From Mycolicibacterium komanii (GTDB taxonomy: Bacteria; Actinomycetota; Actinomycetes; Mycobacteriales; Mycobacteriaceae): DNA of 64,000 nt. The stretch covers positions 1 to 64,000 of the forward strand of contig NZ_CVTA01000064.1 of the NCBI RefSeq assembly GCF_001050035.1, read 5' to 3'. Position numbers and translations under genes: made by a program. The notes beneath the pieces were generated by a model. The model ran no database searches, was not told the DNA's origin, and was given only the letters and a program-made list of their open reading frames with translations. Positions 27,233 to 36,124 of the stretch are shown piece by piece. The first letter of the stretch is position 1, and each line of letters starts with the position of its first letter.

Positions 27233-28165
27233 GTGACGAAACCCGAGATCGGCGTCTACCTGCCCCAGATGGGCTTCACCTACGCGCAGATGCTCGACCG
27301 CACCCGGCGCTGCGAGGAGCTCGGCATCGACTCGCTGTGGCTCTACGACCACCTCTACGGGCCCGGCGTGCCGGACTATCCGTCGCTCGAGGCGTGGACG
27401 CTGGCCACCGCACTGCTGAGCAACACCGAGCGGATTCGGATCGGACATATGGTGCTGTGCAACCAGTTTCGCCATCCCGCGGTGCTGGCCAAGATGGCCA
27501 CGACGCTCGACCAGATCTCCGCCGGCCGCCTGCAGCTCGGTCTGGGCAGCGGTTCGATCGAAGATGAGCACACCCGCACCGGGCTGCCCTGGGGGTCGTT
27601 TCGCGAGCGTTCCGAACGGCTCGGCGAGACGCTGGAAATCGTGACGCAGGCCTTCACCGGCGAGCGAATCGACTTCAGCGGCAAGCACTTCACCGTCACC
27701 GACTTTCCGGTGAAACCCGGTCCGGTCCAGCGGCCGAGGCCGCCGATCGTGGTGGGCGGCGTCGGCGAGAAGTACACGCTGCCGCTGGTCGCCCGCTACG
27801 CCGACGTGTGGAACGTGCCGACTTACGCGCTGGGCGAACTGCGGCACAAGGTGTCGATCCTGCGGGCGATCTGTGAGGACGTCGGCCGGGATCCGTCGAC
27901 CATCGTGCTGTCGGTCGAGGCCGTGATGGCGCTGGCGCCCGACGATGCATCGGCGCCGGAGGTGCGTCGGCTGGCCGAGAAACGGTTCGGTGCACCGGCA
28001 TTCGGCCTGCAGGAGGCGGGCCTGATCGGGACACCCCCGGCGATCGTCGACCGTCTGCACGAACTGCGGGAGCTCGGCTTCGGCCAGATCGTGCTGTTCA
28101 CACACGACCGGGCGTCGGACCAGACGCTGGACCTGCTGGCCGCCGAGGTGATCGCGCGACTCTAG
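27233..28165 (+). CDS. LLM-class F420-dependent oxidoreductase
   Basis: The 310-residue luciferase-like protein has ELGIDSLWLYDHLYGPG, RIRIGHMVLCNQFRHPAVLA and LQLGLGSGSIEDEH in the standard order. The segment PIVVGGVGEKYTLPLVARYAD matches the F420-binding C-terminal strands of the family. The GTG start at 27233 has no strong ribosome site, so a short leader is possible. The last codons lie in a 21-bp sequence that recurs 86 bp downstream at the end of the convergent acyl-CoA dehydrogenase gene. The substrate is unknown. Confidence 0.87.
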   Translation: MTKPEIGVYLPQMGFTYAQMLDRTRRCEELGIDSLWLYDHLYGPGVPDYPSLEAWTLATALLSNTERIRIGHMVLCNQFRHPAVLAKMATTLDQISAGRLQLGLGSGSIEDEHTRTGLPWGSFRERSERLGETLEIVTQAFTGERIDFSGKHFTVTDFPVKPGPVQRPRPPIVVGGVGEKYTLPLVARYADVWNVPTYALGELRHKVSILRAICEDVGRDPSTIVLSVEAVMALAPDDASAPEVRRLAEKRFGAPAFGLQEAGLIGTPPAIVDRLHELRELGFGQIVLFTHDRASDQTLDLLAAEVIARL

Positions 28166-28174
28166 GCGGGGCGC
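28154..28174. repeat. 21-bp direct repeat, copy 1
   Basis: The sequence begins GCGCGACTCTAGG and is identical over 21 bp to 28240-28260. This copy holds the last codons and stop of the LLM gene. Confidence 0.9.
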
Positions 28175-28193
28175 CCGGGTTTCATTTTGCACA

Positions 28194-28226
28194 GAGGGTT
28201 GTCCCCGCCGCGGTTTCACGACCCTC
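28194..28226. terminator. Hairpin between convergent LLM and acyl-CoA dehydrogenase genes
   Basis: Arms GAGGGTTGT (28194-28202) and ACGACCCTC (28218-28226) pair at 8 of 9 positions around a 15-nt loop. It lies about 28 bp after the LLM stop and 22 bp after the acyl-CoA dehydrogenase stop, and could act in both directions. Confidence 0.5.
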
Positions 28227-28239
28227 AGCGCAGAATCGA

Positions 28240-28260
28240 GCGCGACTCTAGGCGGGGCGC
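28240..28260. repeat. 21-bp direct repeat, copy 2
   Basis: Identical to 28154-28174. On the minus strand it encodes the last codons (Lys-Arg-Pro-Ala) and the stop of the acyl-CoA dehydrogenase gene. Confidence 0.9.
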
Positions 28261-29411
28261 TTCGCCGGGGGCGAGTAGCTCGGCCGGCCGAGTCCCAGCG
28301 CGTGCTGGGCGATCATGTTGCGGAAGACCTCCAGTGTGCCGCCGTAGATGCCGGCGGGCCCGGCCAACCGGAAGGCATACTCGACTCCCCCGCCGCCCGT
28401 GACGCCCTCCGTGCCGACCGGCAGGCCGCCGGGCGTTCCCAACAGATCCATCAGATCCGGTGCGACGTCACGCATCGTCTGCGCGTTCGCCACCCGACCG
28501 AACATGTCCGGCGTGCTCAGGGCCGCCTCGATCCGGGCGACGGCACGGCCGAGCCGGTACCGCACCGAATCCTCGTCGCTCGCAACGGCGGCGATCTGGT
28601 CAACCGCCTCGGCGAGCAGCACCAGGTGCTCGCTCATCGTCGCCAGCTTCTGCAGGCCCTGATCGTCGCGTTCGATGGTGCCGTGTTCGGCGTTGAGCGC
28701 TTCGCGCAGCACCGACCAGCCGCCGTTCACGGCGCCCACCCGGTACTTGTCGTCGACGCGGACGTCGCTGTAGAAGGTGATGTTGGTGCGGTCTCCGTCG
28801 ACGGTGCGGATCGGCTGGATCTCGATACCCGCAGACGACAGCGGCACCAGAAACATCGTCAGGTTCTTGTGTTTCGGCGCCTCTGGGTCCGTGTTGGTGA
28901 TCAGGAAGACGTACTGCGCGTTGTGGGCGTTCGACGTGAACATCTTGGAGCCATTGATGATCCACGCGTCGCCGTCGCGCACGGCGCGGGTCTTGCACGT
29001 GGCGACGTCCGAGCCGCCCTCGGGTTCGGTGTAGCCCAGGCACAGCCGGTAGTGCCCCGACAGCACATTCGGCAGCACCTCCTGCTTCAGCTCCGGCGTG
29101 CCGAACTGCTCCAGGCAGCGCGCCACCATCAGAGTCGTGGGCCAGTGGAACCACGGTGCGTGCGAGCGACCGATCTCCAGCTCCCAGATGCGCCGGCGGA
29201 TGGCGCTGAAGCCGCCGTCGGCCTCGGAGTTGAACTCCGCCGCGAGGTAGCCCCGCTCCGCGAGCGCGAGATGGACGCCCTCGTCGAAATTCTCGCCGGT
29301 TTGGCGGTCCCGTTCGATGACCTCGTCGGTGACGACGGAACGCAGAAGCTCCCGGAGTTCGTCCTGGAACGCCCGGTCGTCCTCGCTCAGCTCTACGCGA
29401 GAGAAGTCCAC
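28248..29411 (-). CDS. Acyl-CoA dehydrogenase (FadE family)
   Basis: The 387-residue flavoprotein catalyses alpha,beta-dehydrogenation of an acyl-CoA. The beta-barrel domain has the signature LGYTEPEGGSDVATCKTRA and DAWIINGSKMFTSNAHNAQ. The C-terminal helical domain has the flavin segment VEYAFRLAGPAGIYGGTLEVFRN in place of the usual GGxGYxxEYP type. The GTG start at 29411 is 10 bp from dyad box B. It is divergent from the SRPBCC gene. The substrate is probably an intermediate of the adjacent catabolic cluster. Confidence 0.9.
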   Translation of the reverse strand: MDFSRVELSEDDRAFQDELRELLRSVVTDEVIERDRQTGENFDEGVHLALAERGYLAAEFNSEADGGFSAIRRRIWELEIGRSHAPWFHWPTTLMVARCLEQFGTPELKQEVLPNVLSGHYRLCLGYTEPEGGSDVATCKTRAVRDGDAWIINGSKMFTSNAHNAQYVFLITNTDPEAPKHKNLTMFLVPLSSAGIEIQPIRTVDGDRTNITFYSDVRVDDKYRVGAVNGGWSVLREALNAEHGTIERDDQGLQKLATMSEHLVLLAEAVDQIAAVASDEDSVRYRLGRAVARIEAALSTPDMFGRVANAQTMRDVAPDLMDLLGTPGGLPVGTEGVTGGGGVEYAFRLAGPAGIYGGTLEVFRNMIAQHALGLGRPSYSPPAKRPA

Positions 29412-29420
29412 CTGGACACC

Positions 29421-29447
29421 GTGACACTTTTACGGTTAGTTGTAAAG
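29421..29447. promoter_or_regulatory. Shared dyad box B (GTGACAC-N13-TGTAAAG)
   Basis: GTGACAC at 29421-29427, 13-bp spacer, TGTAAAG at 29441-29447. It fills the divergent gap between the acyl-CoA dehydrogenase start (29411) and the SRPBCC start (29480), so one site can control both genes. Confidence 0.75.
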
Positions 29448-29479
29448 TCTTGACCGGTTCCTCCACGGAAGGCAGCACA

Positions 29480-29953
29480 TTGGGCATCGTCACGACCAGT
29501 TCGCAGACCGCGTTCAGGCATCCGGCGGAGGCGATCTACGACTTCGTGACGAACCCGGCGAACTGGCCCAAGACCTACCCCACCAGCGCCCACATCGGCG
29601 GCCTGCCCGACCATCTGCCGTTGAAGGTCGGTGACACCTGGACCGAGACCGGTCCCGACGGCAACCGCATCTTCACCTGGCATCTGGCGGTCGCCGCGCG
29701 CCCGACGATCTGGATGTTCACCTCGGTCGGCCGCCTCGGCCATGACCGCGACGGCAACGGCGGCATGGAGGGCCGCATCACCGTGGAGTACCACTTCACC
29801 CGCCCCGGCGAGGACGTCACGCTGTTCACCCGGACCATGACGGTCGAGGCCTACAAGCACGCCCCGCTGCCGGACGGGTTCTTCCGGGCGGTCAACCCGG
29901 CGCACATCGACGATTACCACGCGGCGATCGCCCGCGAACTCGCCAAGGCTTAA
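29480..29953 (+). CDS. SRPBCC (START/Bet v1-like) family protein
   Basis: The 157-residue protein has the helix-grip fold: HPAEAIYDFVTNPANWPKTYP at the start, a strand-rich middle and a long C-terminal helix HIDDYHAAIARELAKA. Members bind hydrophobic ligands or act as cyclases and aromatases. The TTG at 29480 is preferred because GGAAGG (29467-29472) lies 7 bp upstream; an in-frame TTG at 29450 abuts box B. Its placement opposite an acyl-CoA dehydrogenase suggests a ligand-binding or isomerase role in the same pathway. Confidence 0.8.
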   Translation: MGIVTTSSQTAFRHPAEAIYDFVTNPANWPKTYPTSAHIGGLPDHLPLKVGDTWTETGPDGNRIFTWHLAVAARPTIWMFTSVGRLGHDRDGNGGMEGRITVEYHFTRPGEDVTLFTRTMTVEAYKHAPLPDGFFRAVNPAHIDDYHAAIARELAKA

Positions 29954-29967
29954 CACTCCCCGAGCGT

Positions 29968-29988
29968 GCGTGTCTGTACACGACACGC
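29968..29988. terminator. Hairpin between convergent SRPBCC and esterase genes
   Basis: A perfect 7-bp stem GCGTGTC/GACACGC has a 7-nt loop, 14 bp after the SRPBCC stop. It would end both convergent transcripts. Confidence 0.5.
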
Positions 29989-30041
29989 CGCCACATCTCG
30001 GCACTTTGCGCACCGTCGCGGCCGGCGAGCGTGCGCACGCG

Positions 30042-30956
30042 TCACGGACCGTGCAGCGCCCGCCGCAGCGCCGCGCCCTGAAGTTCGAACAACCGGACGC
30101 TGGTGTCCCACTCCGGAACCAGCGAGTCGAACCCGTGACACGTGCCGGGAAACACGTGCAGTTCGGTTGCGACACCCGCGTGCATCAGCCGCTGCGCGTA
30201 CTCCACGGCCTCATCGCGCAGCGGGTCGAGTTCCGAGCAGCTGATGAACGCGCTTGCCACACCGGCCAAGTCGGCGGCCCGAGCGGGGACCGCGGTGACG
30301 TCGGCCGACGCATTCCCCAGGTAGTGCCGCCACATCATCTCGGTCGCGGGCCCGTCGAAGCCAGGCGTCGTGGTGAACTCCTCCTTGGACTCGGTGGGCC
30401 GGTCGTCGAGCACCGGCTGGTGCAGCAGTTGGAACACCACCGGCGGCGCCGACGACGCCGCCGACCGCTGCGCGAGTCCTGCCGCCAGCGCACCACCCGC
30501 GCTGCTCCCCGCGACCGCCAGCCTGGTCGCGTCGAGCCCGAGCTCCGGCGCGCACTCGGCGGCCCAGTTGAGCACCGCCAGCGCGTCGTCGAGCGCGGCC
30601 GGGAACGGATGCTCGGGCGCCAGCCGGTAGTCGACCGAGAGCACCGTGCAGCCGCCGCGCCGGGCCAGCTCAACGCACTGCAGATGGTCGGTGTCGAGGT
30701 TGCCCAAAACAAAGGCCCCGGCGTGGCAGTAGATCACCGCCGGCGACGGTGCGGCGGCGCCACGGTAGATACGCACCCGAACCGAATCAGCCACGCGCTC
30801 TTCGACTTCGACGACGATGTCGTTGATCGTCCTGGCGGTTTCGGCGCGGCGCTGATTGAGCGAGTCGCGGACGACGCCGAGCAGCCCCGGCGACAGATCG
30901 GTGCGGGCCTCCGCTAGGTGGCGCAGCGCGGGGTCGAGCCGGTCGGCGATGGTCAC
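30042..30956 (-). CDS. HSL-type alpha/beta-hydrolase (esterase/lipase family IV)
   Basis: The 304-residue esterase has nucleophile Ser152 in GSSAG, a DPLRDE acid loop and His in CHGFDS. The oxyanion motif is YCHAGAF (residues 76-82), a variant of the family's HGGG. It follows the Baeyer-Villiger monooxygenase by 4 bp and ends the seven-gene operon begun at 36858. Hydrolysis of the ester or lactone made by that monooxygenase is the natural inference. Confidence 0.88.
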   Translation of the reverse strand: MTIADRLDPALRHLAEARTDLSPGLLGVVRDSLNQRRAETARTINDIVVEVEERVADSVRVRIYRGAAAPSPAVIYCHAGAFVLGNLDTDHLQCVELARRGGCTVLSVDYRLAPEHPFPAALDDALAVLNWAAECAPELGLDATRLAVAGSSAGGALAAGLAQRSAASSAPPVVFQLLHQPVLDDRPTESKEEFTTTPGFDGPATEMMWRHYLGNASADVTAVPARAADLAGVASAFISCSELDPLRDEAVEYAQRLMHAGVATELHVFPGTCHGFDSLVPEWDTSVRLFELQGAALRRALHGP

Positions 30957-30960
30957 GGCG

Positions 30961-32469
30961 TCAACGCCTCGCAGCGGTTTGAGTCTCTGCTTCCGCCGCC
31001 CGGTCCTGCCGAGTCGGCTCGAATGTGTAGTCGGATGCCTTGAACCGTCGCGTCATCCCCCAGAACGCGCGGGCGCTGCGCGGCCACTGGGTGACCACAC
31101 GGCCGTTGGCGGCGCGAAAGTAGTTGCTGCACCGGGTGAGCCAGACGGTGCCCTCCATCCAGCGGTCTATTCTCGCCAGAAAAGCCGCCATGGCCCGCGG
31201 CCGGACCGCGATGTACGACTTACCCTTGCGCCGAAGATGTCTCAGCGCCCGCACGATGTAGTGGGCCTGCGCCTCGAGCATGAAGATCACGCTGTTGGAC
31301 CCGACGTTGGTGTTGGGGCCGTAGAGCATGAAGAAGTTCGGAAAGCGCGGCACCGCCATGCCCAGGTAAGCGTACGCGCCGTCGCTCCAGGTCTCGCGCA
31401 ACGAGACCCCACCCTCGCCGACGACGTCGATCTGGCCGAGGTAGTCGGCGGCGGCGTAACCCGTCGCGCACAACACCACGTCGACGTCGAGCTCGGTCCC
31501 GTCCTCGGTGACCAGCGACCTTGCGCGCAGCGATCGCGCCGGGCTCGCGACGACCTCGACGTGCGGTTGCGTCAGGGTCTGCAGGTAGTCGGTCGCGAAC
31601 ACCAACCGCTTACAGCCGAGCGGATGATCGGGGGTCAGCTTGCGCCGCAGCTCCTCATCGGGGACGCTCGCCTCGAGCACCTTGAGCGCGATGCCCTTGA
31701 ACTCCTGAGTCTTGTCGCTGCCGTTCTCGATGACCGAGATGTTCGACTCGCTGCGCAACCACAGCCGGGTCCGGTAGATCCTCTTGGCGAGCGGGATGTA
31801 CCGGAACATCCACCTCTCCCGCTCGGTGTAGGGCCGATCAGGTTTGGGCAGGATCCACGTCGGTGAGCGCTGCACCGAGTACACCCGCTCGGCCACCTTG
31901 GCGACCTCCGGGACCAATTGCGCCGCGGTCGATCCCGTTCCCAGCACCGCGACCCGCTTACCGGTCAGGTCGACGGAGTGGTCCCACCGCGCCGTATGCA
32001 TCACGGTGCCGGTGAAGGGTTCCTCTTCGAGCAGGTCGGGCATGACGGGCCTGGTGAACAGGCCGATGGCGGAGACCACCACGTCGAAGGTGAACTGTTC
32101 ATCGGTCGCGGTCGTCAGCACCCAGTCCGCGCCCGACCATCGTGCCGAGGTGATCTCGGTGTTGAGCCGCAGGTGCGGGGCGAGTTCGTGGCGCTGCGCG
32201 CAGCGTTCGAAGTACTCGAGAATCTCCTTCTGCGGAGACCACAGCCGCGACCAGTCCGGGTTGAGGTCGAACGAGTAGGAGTACAGGTGCGACTTCACAT
32301 CGCACGCCAGCCCCGGATAGGTGTTGATGCGCCAGGTGCCGCCGACGCCGTCCTCGCGGTCGAAGATCGTGAAGTCGCGAAATCCGGTCTTGCGCAGGAA
32401 GATCCCGAGCGCCAGACCGCCGGGGCCCGCGCCGATGATCCCCACCGAGAGGTTCACATTCGGAGGCAT
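30961..32469 (-). CDS. Baeyer-Villiger-type flavin monooxygenase
   Basis: The 502-residue class B flavoprotein monooxygenase has an FAD Rossmann motif GAGPGG at 13-18 and an NADPH motif GTGSTA from 178. The type I Baeyer-Villiger fingerprint FxGxxxHxxxW(P/D) is matched exactly by FTGTVMHTARWD at 152-163. Such enzymes turn ketones into esters or lactones. The ATG at 32469 overlaps the SDR gene by 16 bp; a GTG at 32457 giving a 4-bp GTGA overlap is an equally plausible start and removes four residues. It sits between the SDR and the esterase. Confidence 0.9.
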   Translation of the reverse strand: MPPNVNLSVGIIGAGPGGLALGIFLRKTGFRDFTIFDREDGVGGTWRINTYPGLACDVKSHLYSYSFDLNPDWSRLWSPQKEILEYFERCAQRHELAPHLRLNTEITSARWSGADWVLTTATDEQFTFDVVVSAIGLFTRPVMPDLLEEEPFTGTVMHTARWDHSVDLTGKRVAVLGTGSTAAQLVPEVAKVAERVYSVQRSPTWILPKPDRPYTERERWMFRYIPLAKRIYRTRLWLRSESNISVIENGSDKTQEFKGIALKVLEASVPDEELRRKLTPDHPLGCKRLVFATDYLQTLTQPHVEVVASPARSLRARSLVTEDGTELDVDVVLCATGYAAADYLGQIDVVGEGGVSLRETWSDGAYAYLGMAVPRFPNFFMLYGPNTNVGSNSVIFMLEAQAHYIVRALRHLRRKGKSYIAVRPRAMAAFLARIDRWMEGTVWLTRCSNYFRAANGRVVTQWPRSARAFWGMTRRFKASDYTFEPTRQDRAAEAETQTAARR

Positions 32470-33179
32470 TGACCACCGTCCACGACGAGTTCTGCGCCGG
32501 TGATGAACGACGCATGGTCCGACACCAGATAGGCGACCGCATCGGCCACCTCCATCGGCTGACCGAGCCGGCCGAACGTCGCGGTCAACCTGCCCTGTGT
32601 CGCATCGTCGAGCATCGGCGTGGCGATCGGTCCGGGGAATACCGCGTTGACGCGGATGCCGTCGCCCGCCAGTTCGGCCGCGCACACCTGGGTGAGCCCG
32701 CGCAGCGCCCATTTCGACGACCCGTAGGCGGCGTGGGCGGGGAACGCCCGCACGGCGCTGGTGCTGCAGGTGTTGACGATCGCCGCGCCGTCGGCCCTGC
32801 GGAGGTGCTCGAGCGTGGCCTGAATGCCCAGGAACGGTCCGAGACAGTTGACGCGCCAACTGGATTCGAACCCTTCCGGGGTCTCGTCCGCCAGCGAGGC
32901 CCTGTGCAGCACCCCGGCGTTGTTCACCAGCGTCGTCACCGGACCGAACGTGTCCGCGACGGTCTGGACCGCCGCGGTCCACTGTGCGGGCGACGTCACG
33001 TCGAGGTCGACCGCGATCACGCCATCGTCGCCGAGTTCGCCGACCGACTGTTTCAACTCGTCGGCCAACATATCGCAGGCGGCAACGCGGAAGCCGTCCC
33101 GGCGCAGGCGCGCCACGATCGCCGCACCCTGTCCCCGAGCGGCGCCCGTCACCAGCGCGACCCGTTCGGCCGCCGTCAC
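32454..33179 (-). CDS. SDR-family oxidoreductase
   Basis: The 241-residue short-chain dehydrogenase has TGAARGQG at 11-18, LVNNAG, the catalytic Ser in NTCSTSA and YGSSK (YxxxK). The C-terminus GGQCLRM is complete. The GTG start at 33179 overlaps the aldolase stop (GTGA). It is in the operon with the P450, alcohol dehydrogenase and BVMO, and likely interconverts an alcohol and the ketone that the BVMO uses. Confidence 0.9.
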   Translation of the reverse strand: MTAAERVALVTGAARGQGAAIVARLRRDGFRVAACDMLADELKQSVGELGDDGVIAVDLDVTSPAQWTAAVQTVADTFGPVTTLVNNAGVLHRASLADETPEGFESSWRVNCLGPFLGIQATLEHLRRADGAAIVNTCSTSAVRAFPAHAAYGSSKWALRGLTQVCAAELAGDGIRVNAVFPGPIATPMLDDATQGRLTATFGRLGQPMEVADAVAYLVSDHASFITGAELVVDGGQCLRM

Positions 33180-33922
33180 CGGGCCTCCCGCAGGATCTCG
33201 GACGCGCCATGGCGCAGCGCCTGCGACTCCGAGGCGAGCGTCAGCATACGAAAGCCCAACTCGCCCATCCTCTTTCCGGTCTTGCCCGCCCCCGCGTGGA
33301 TAGCCGGGATCAGTCCCGCGGCCGTCGCGGTGGCCGCGACGCGGGCGATCGCGTCCTGTACGGCCGAGGCGTTCCACGCTTCCGCGGGCGTATGCCCCAG
33401 CGAGATCGCCAGATCGGCCGGCCCGACATAGACCCCGGTCAGGCCCGATACGGCGCAGATCTCGTCGAGTGCTTCCAACCCGGGCGCGCTTTCGATCATC
33501 ACGAAAACGCTCACCCGCGTTTCGTGTTCGGCGGGCTCCCGGCCGAGACTGGCCCGCAGTGGCCCGTAGCTGCGCACGCCTGCGGGCGCGTAGCGGGTGG
33601 CCGCAACGGATGCCGCCGCCTGCTCGGCCGATTCGACCATCGCCACGATCACGGCGTCGGCGCCCGCATCGAGCACCCGGCCGATGGGCGCGGGATCGGC
33701 CGACGGGACGCGCACCGCGGTGGCGATCGGCACGTGTTCCAGCCGTCGCAGCAACAGCGCGACATCGGCGTCGTCGAGGTAGCCGTGCTGGATGTCGAAT
33801 CCGACGTAGTCGTAGCCGGCTTGGGCGAATTCCTCGGGACCGATGATGGTGGGCCCGACGATCCAGCCGCCCCACACCCGCTCTCGGGCGGACAGCGCCT
33901 TCTGCAACCTGCTGGTGGTCAT
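33176..33922 (-). CDS. HpcH/HpaI-family aldolase (class II, metal-dependent)
   Basis: The 248-residue TIM-barrel aldolase has the family residues: FDIQHGYLD, the Arg in AVRVPS, metal-binding Glu in MIESAPGLE and the Asp in VYVGPADLAISLG. These enzymes split or form 2-keto-3-deoxy or hydroxy-keto acids, giving pyruvate and an aldehyde. The ATG at 33922 overlaps the alcohol dehydrogenase stop (ATGA); 14 extra in-frame residues upstream are excluded on this basis. It implies a hydroxy-oxo-acid intermediate late in the pathway. Confidence 0.88.
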   Translation of the reverse strand: MTTSRLQKALSARERVWGGWIVGPTIIGPEEFAQAGYDYVGFDIQHGYLDDADVALLLRRLEHVPIATAVRVPSADPAPIGRVLDAGADAVIVAMVESAEQAAASVAATRYAPAGVRSYGPLRASLGREPAEHETRVSVFVMIESAPGLEALDEICAVSGLTGVYVGPADLAISLGHTPAEAWNASAVQDAIARVAATATAAGLIPAIHAGAGKTGKRMGELGFRMLTLASESQALRHGASEILREAR

Positions 33923-34887
33923 TCCACGATCGCGATCTTGATGCGCTCCGGCGATGGACGGCATGCGAGCTCGAACGCCGCCTGGGTGTCCTCGATACCG
34001 AAGGTGTGTGTCACGTAGGCCGGGAGCAGATCGGGATGGTGCCTGGCGAACTCGTTGGCCGCGGTGAGCATCCGTCGCCGGTCGAGGGTGACGCCGGACT
34101 TGAGCGTCAGGTTGTTGCGGAGCATGGTCCGCATGCTGATCGGGTAGCTGTCGTCGTCGGGCACACCGAAGTAGAAGACGGTGCCGCCGGGGGCGGCGGC
34201 TTCGATGGCATGCCCGAGCGTGGCGACCTGATGGCCGACGGCCTCGATCACGACGTCGGGCCGGTCGCCGGCCTCGAGGTGGCTCACCCAGCGGTCGCTG
34301 GTGGCGCGCACGATCGTGTCGACGCCGAACTCCTTGGCCACCGGGTCACGGTCGACGGGGTCGACGCCGGTGACGCGTCGCGCCCCGAAAGCCTTTGCCG
34401 CGTAGGAGAACAGTAGTCCGATCGATCCCTGCCCGATGACCGCGACGTGCAGGCCCTTGAGCTTGGGCAGCTGTTCGATCGCATAGAGCACGCACGCCAG
34501 CGGCTGCAATGCGACGGCGTGCTGCGGGCTCAGGTTGTGGTCGTAGTAGGCCAGCCCGTCACCGTCGGCGACGACGTGTTGCATCAGCCCGTCGAAGCCC
34601 GAGGCCCAGCCGACTACGCGGTCCCCCACACCGTGGCTGCGGTGTCTGCTGGCGATCACCTCGCCGACGACCTCGTGGATCGGAAACCCGGGCATCTCGG
34701 CCGCGCTCAGGCCGCGGTCACCCGGAATCTTGCCGCGCACACCGCGAAACGGCGGGAGGTCGCTGCCACAGACGCCCGCCGCGTAAAAGCGCAACAGCAC
34801 CTGCCGGTCCCCCAGCGACTCGGGGGTCTTCTCCGGGATGTCCTGGCGGTCGAAGGTATACGGGGCGACGAGCCGATACGACCACAT
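33919..34887 (-). CDS. Zinc-type alcohol dehydrogenase (MDR superfamily)
   Basis: The 322-residue medium-chain dehydrogenase has catalytic-zinc Cys in GVCGSDLPPF, His-Glu in GFPIHEVVGEV and the NAD motif GQGSIGLLFSYAAKAFGA. The four-Cys structural zinc loop of classical members is not present. The ATG 34887 starts one base after the P450 stop, so the two are coupled. Oxidation of the P450-made alcohol is the likely step. Confidence 0.88.
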   Translation of the reverse strand: MWSYRLVAPYTFDRQDIPEKTPESLGDRQVLLRFYAAGVCGSDLPPFRGVRGKIPGDRGLSAAEMPGFPIHEVVGEVIASRHRSHGVGDRVVGWASGFDGLMQHVVADGDGLAYYDHNLSPQHAVALQPLACVLYAIEQLPKLKGLHVAVIGQGSIGLLFSYAAKAFGARRVTGVDPVDRDPVAKEFGVDTIVRATSDRWVSHLEAGDRPDVVIEAVGHQVATLGHAIEAAAPGGTVFYFGVPDDDSYPISMRTMLRNNLTLKSGVTLDRRRMLTAANEFARHHPDLLPAYVTHTFGIEDTQAAFELACRPSPERIKIAIVE

Positions 34888-34888
34888 C

Positions 34889-36124
34889 TCAGACGACCTC
34901 CACTGGGACACTGCTCCAGCCCCACTGAAAACTCGACGGCGGCCGGAATGCGGCCTCACCGTCGATGTGCCACTCGCCCATACGCTTGAGCCATTCGGTC
35001 ACCATGATGCCGATCTCCAACCGCGCGAGATGCACACCGAGGCAGAAGTGTTGTCCGCGACCGAAAGCCAGCAACCGTTCGATGGGACGGTCCCAGACGA
35101 ACGCATCCGCGTCGGAATACTCGCGTTCGTCGCGATTGGCCGACGCCAGCAGCGTGATGATCCGCTGACCCGGCTGCAGCGTGGTGTCGTGGATAGCGAA
35201 CGGCTTGCGGACCGTGCGTGCGAACCATTGCGCGGGCGCGCAGTAGCGGATCATCTCCTCGCGCGCGACGGGCACGTTGGCGTCGAGGTCCCCACGCACT
35301 GTGGCCAGCTGGTCGGGGCGAAGGCCCAGCTCCCACAGGCCGTGCGCGACGATCTTCGGCACCGTTTCCGTTCCGCCGATGAAGATCCCGAGCAGCTGCG
35401 TGGCGGCCTCGACGTCGTTGAACGCCGAACCGTCGGGCAGCCGATACGCGATCAGGTTGTCGGCGATCGGGTTCTCGCCCGGATTCGCCCTGCTGCGTTG
35501 GATGATCGGAACGAGGTACTCCAGATAGCCGGGCCGCGCGTTGGCCACCTCCACCCCGCTGCCCGGCTGCGCGAGGCTTCCGGCATTGACCGTCGCCAGC
35601 ACATCGCTCGCCAAATCGACGGGTAGGCCGAGCAATTCGCACACGATGGAGGCGGCGACGATGCCGCCGTAGTCCTGGGTGAGGTCGAACGTGCCACGCG
35701 GCAGCAGTTCGTCGAGGCGCTCGTTGGCCAGGGTCCGGATGCGGTCCGCCAGCTTGCTGACCGACCTCGGCCGGAACGGGGCCGACGTGCACCGGCGCAC
35801 CGTGTCGTAGATCGGCGCGTCGAAGTTCGCGTGGAACGGCATCGGGTGCAGCGCTGGATCGGCGACCGGGCCGTCGTTGTGGACCCCGAGAACCGTTGCC
35901 GCGGGCAGGGTTCCCTCGGAGGCGACAAACGTGCCGTCGTTGACCTCCAGCACCCGCCAGATGTCCTCGAAGCGGGACAGGGCGTAGGTGTCCCACTTCT
36001 CGACGTAGTACACCGGGTGCTGATCGCGCAGCGTTCGGTAGTACGGCAACGGGTCGGCCATCACCGCCGGATCGAACGGGTCGTAGGAGAATTCCTGCAG
36101 CACGTCGAGCTTTTGCGCGTTCAT
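34889..36124 (-). CDS. Cytochrome P450
   Basis: The 411-residue P450 has the I-helix FIGGTETVPK, the ExxR motif in EEMIRYCAP and the haem loop AFGRGQHFCLGVHLARLEI with Cys near residue 361. The usual AGxD/ET Ala is replaced by Gly. No ferredoxin or reductase is in this operon; the ferredoxin at 39375 is the closest candidate partner. The ATG overlaps the stop of the preceding gene (ATGA). Hydroxylation of the primary substrate is likely. The CYP family number cannot be assigned. Confidence 0.92.
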   Translation of the reverse strand: MNAQKLDVLQEFSYDPFDPAVMADPLPYYRTLRDQHPVYYVEKWDTYALSRFEDIWRVLEVNDGTFVASEGTLPAATVLGVHNDGPVADPALHPMPFHANFDAPIYDTVRRCTSAPFRPRSVSKLADRIRTLANERLDELLPRGTFDLTQDYGGIVAASIVCELLGLPVDLASDVLATVNAGSLAQPGSGVEVANARPGYLEYLVPIIQRSRANPGENPIADNLIAYRLPDGSAFNDVEAATQLLGIFIGGTETVPKIVAHGLWELGLRPDQLATVRGDLDANVPVAREEMIRYCAPAQWFARTVRKPFAIHDTTLQPGQRIITLLASANRDEREYSDADAFVWDRPIERLLAFGRGQHFCLGVHLARLEIGIMVTEWLKRMGEWHIDGEAAFRPPSSFQWGWSSVPVEVV

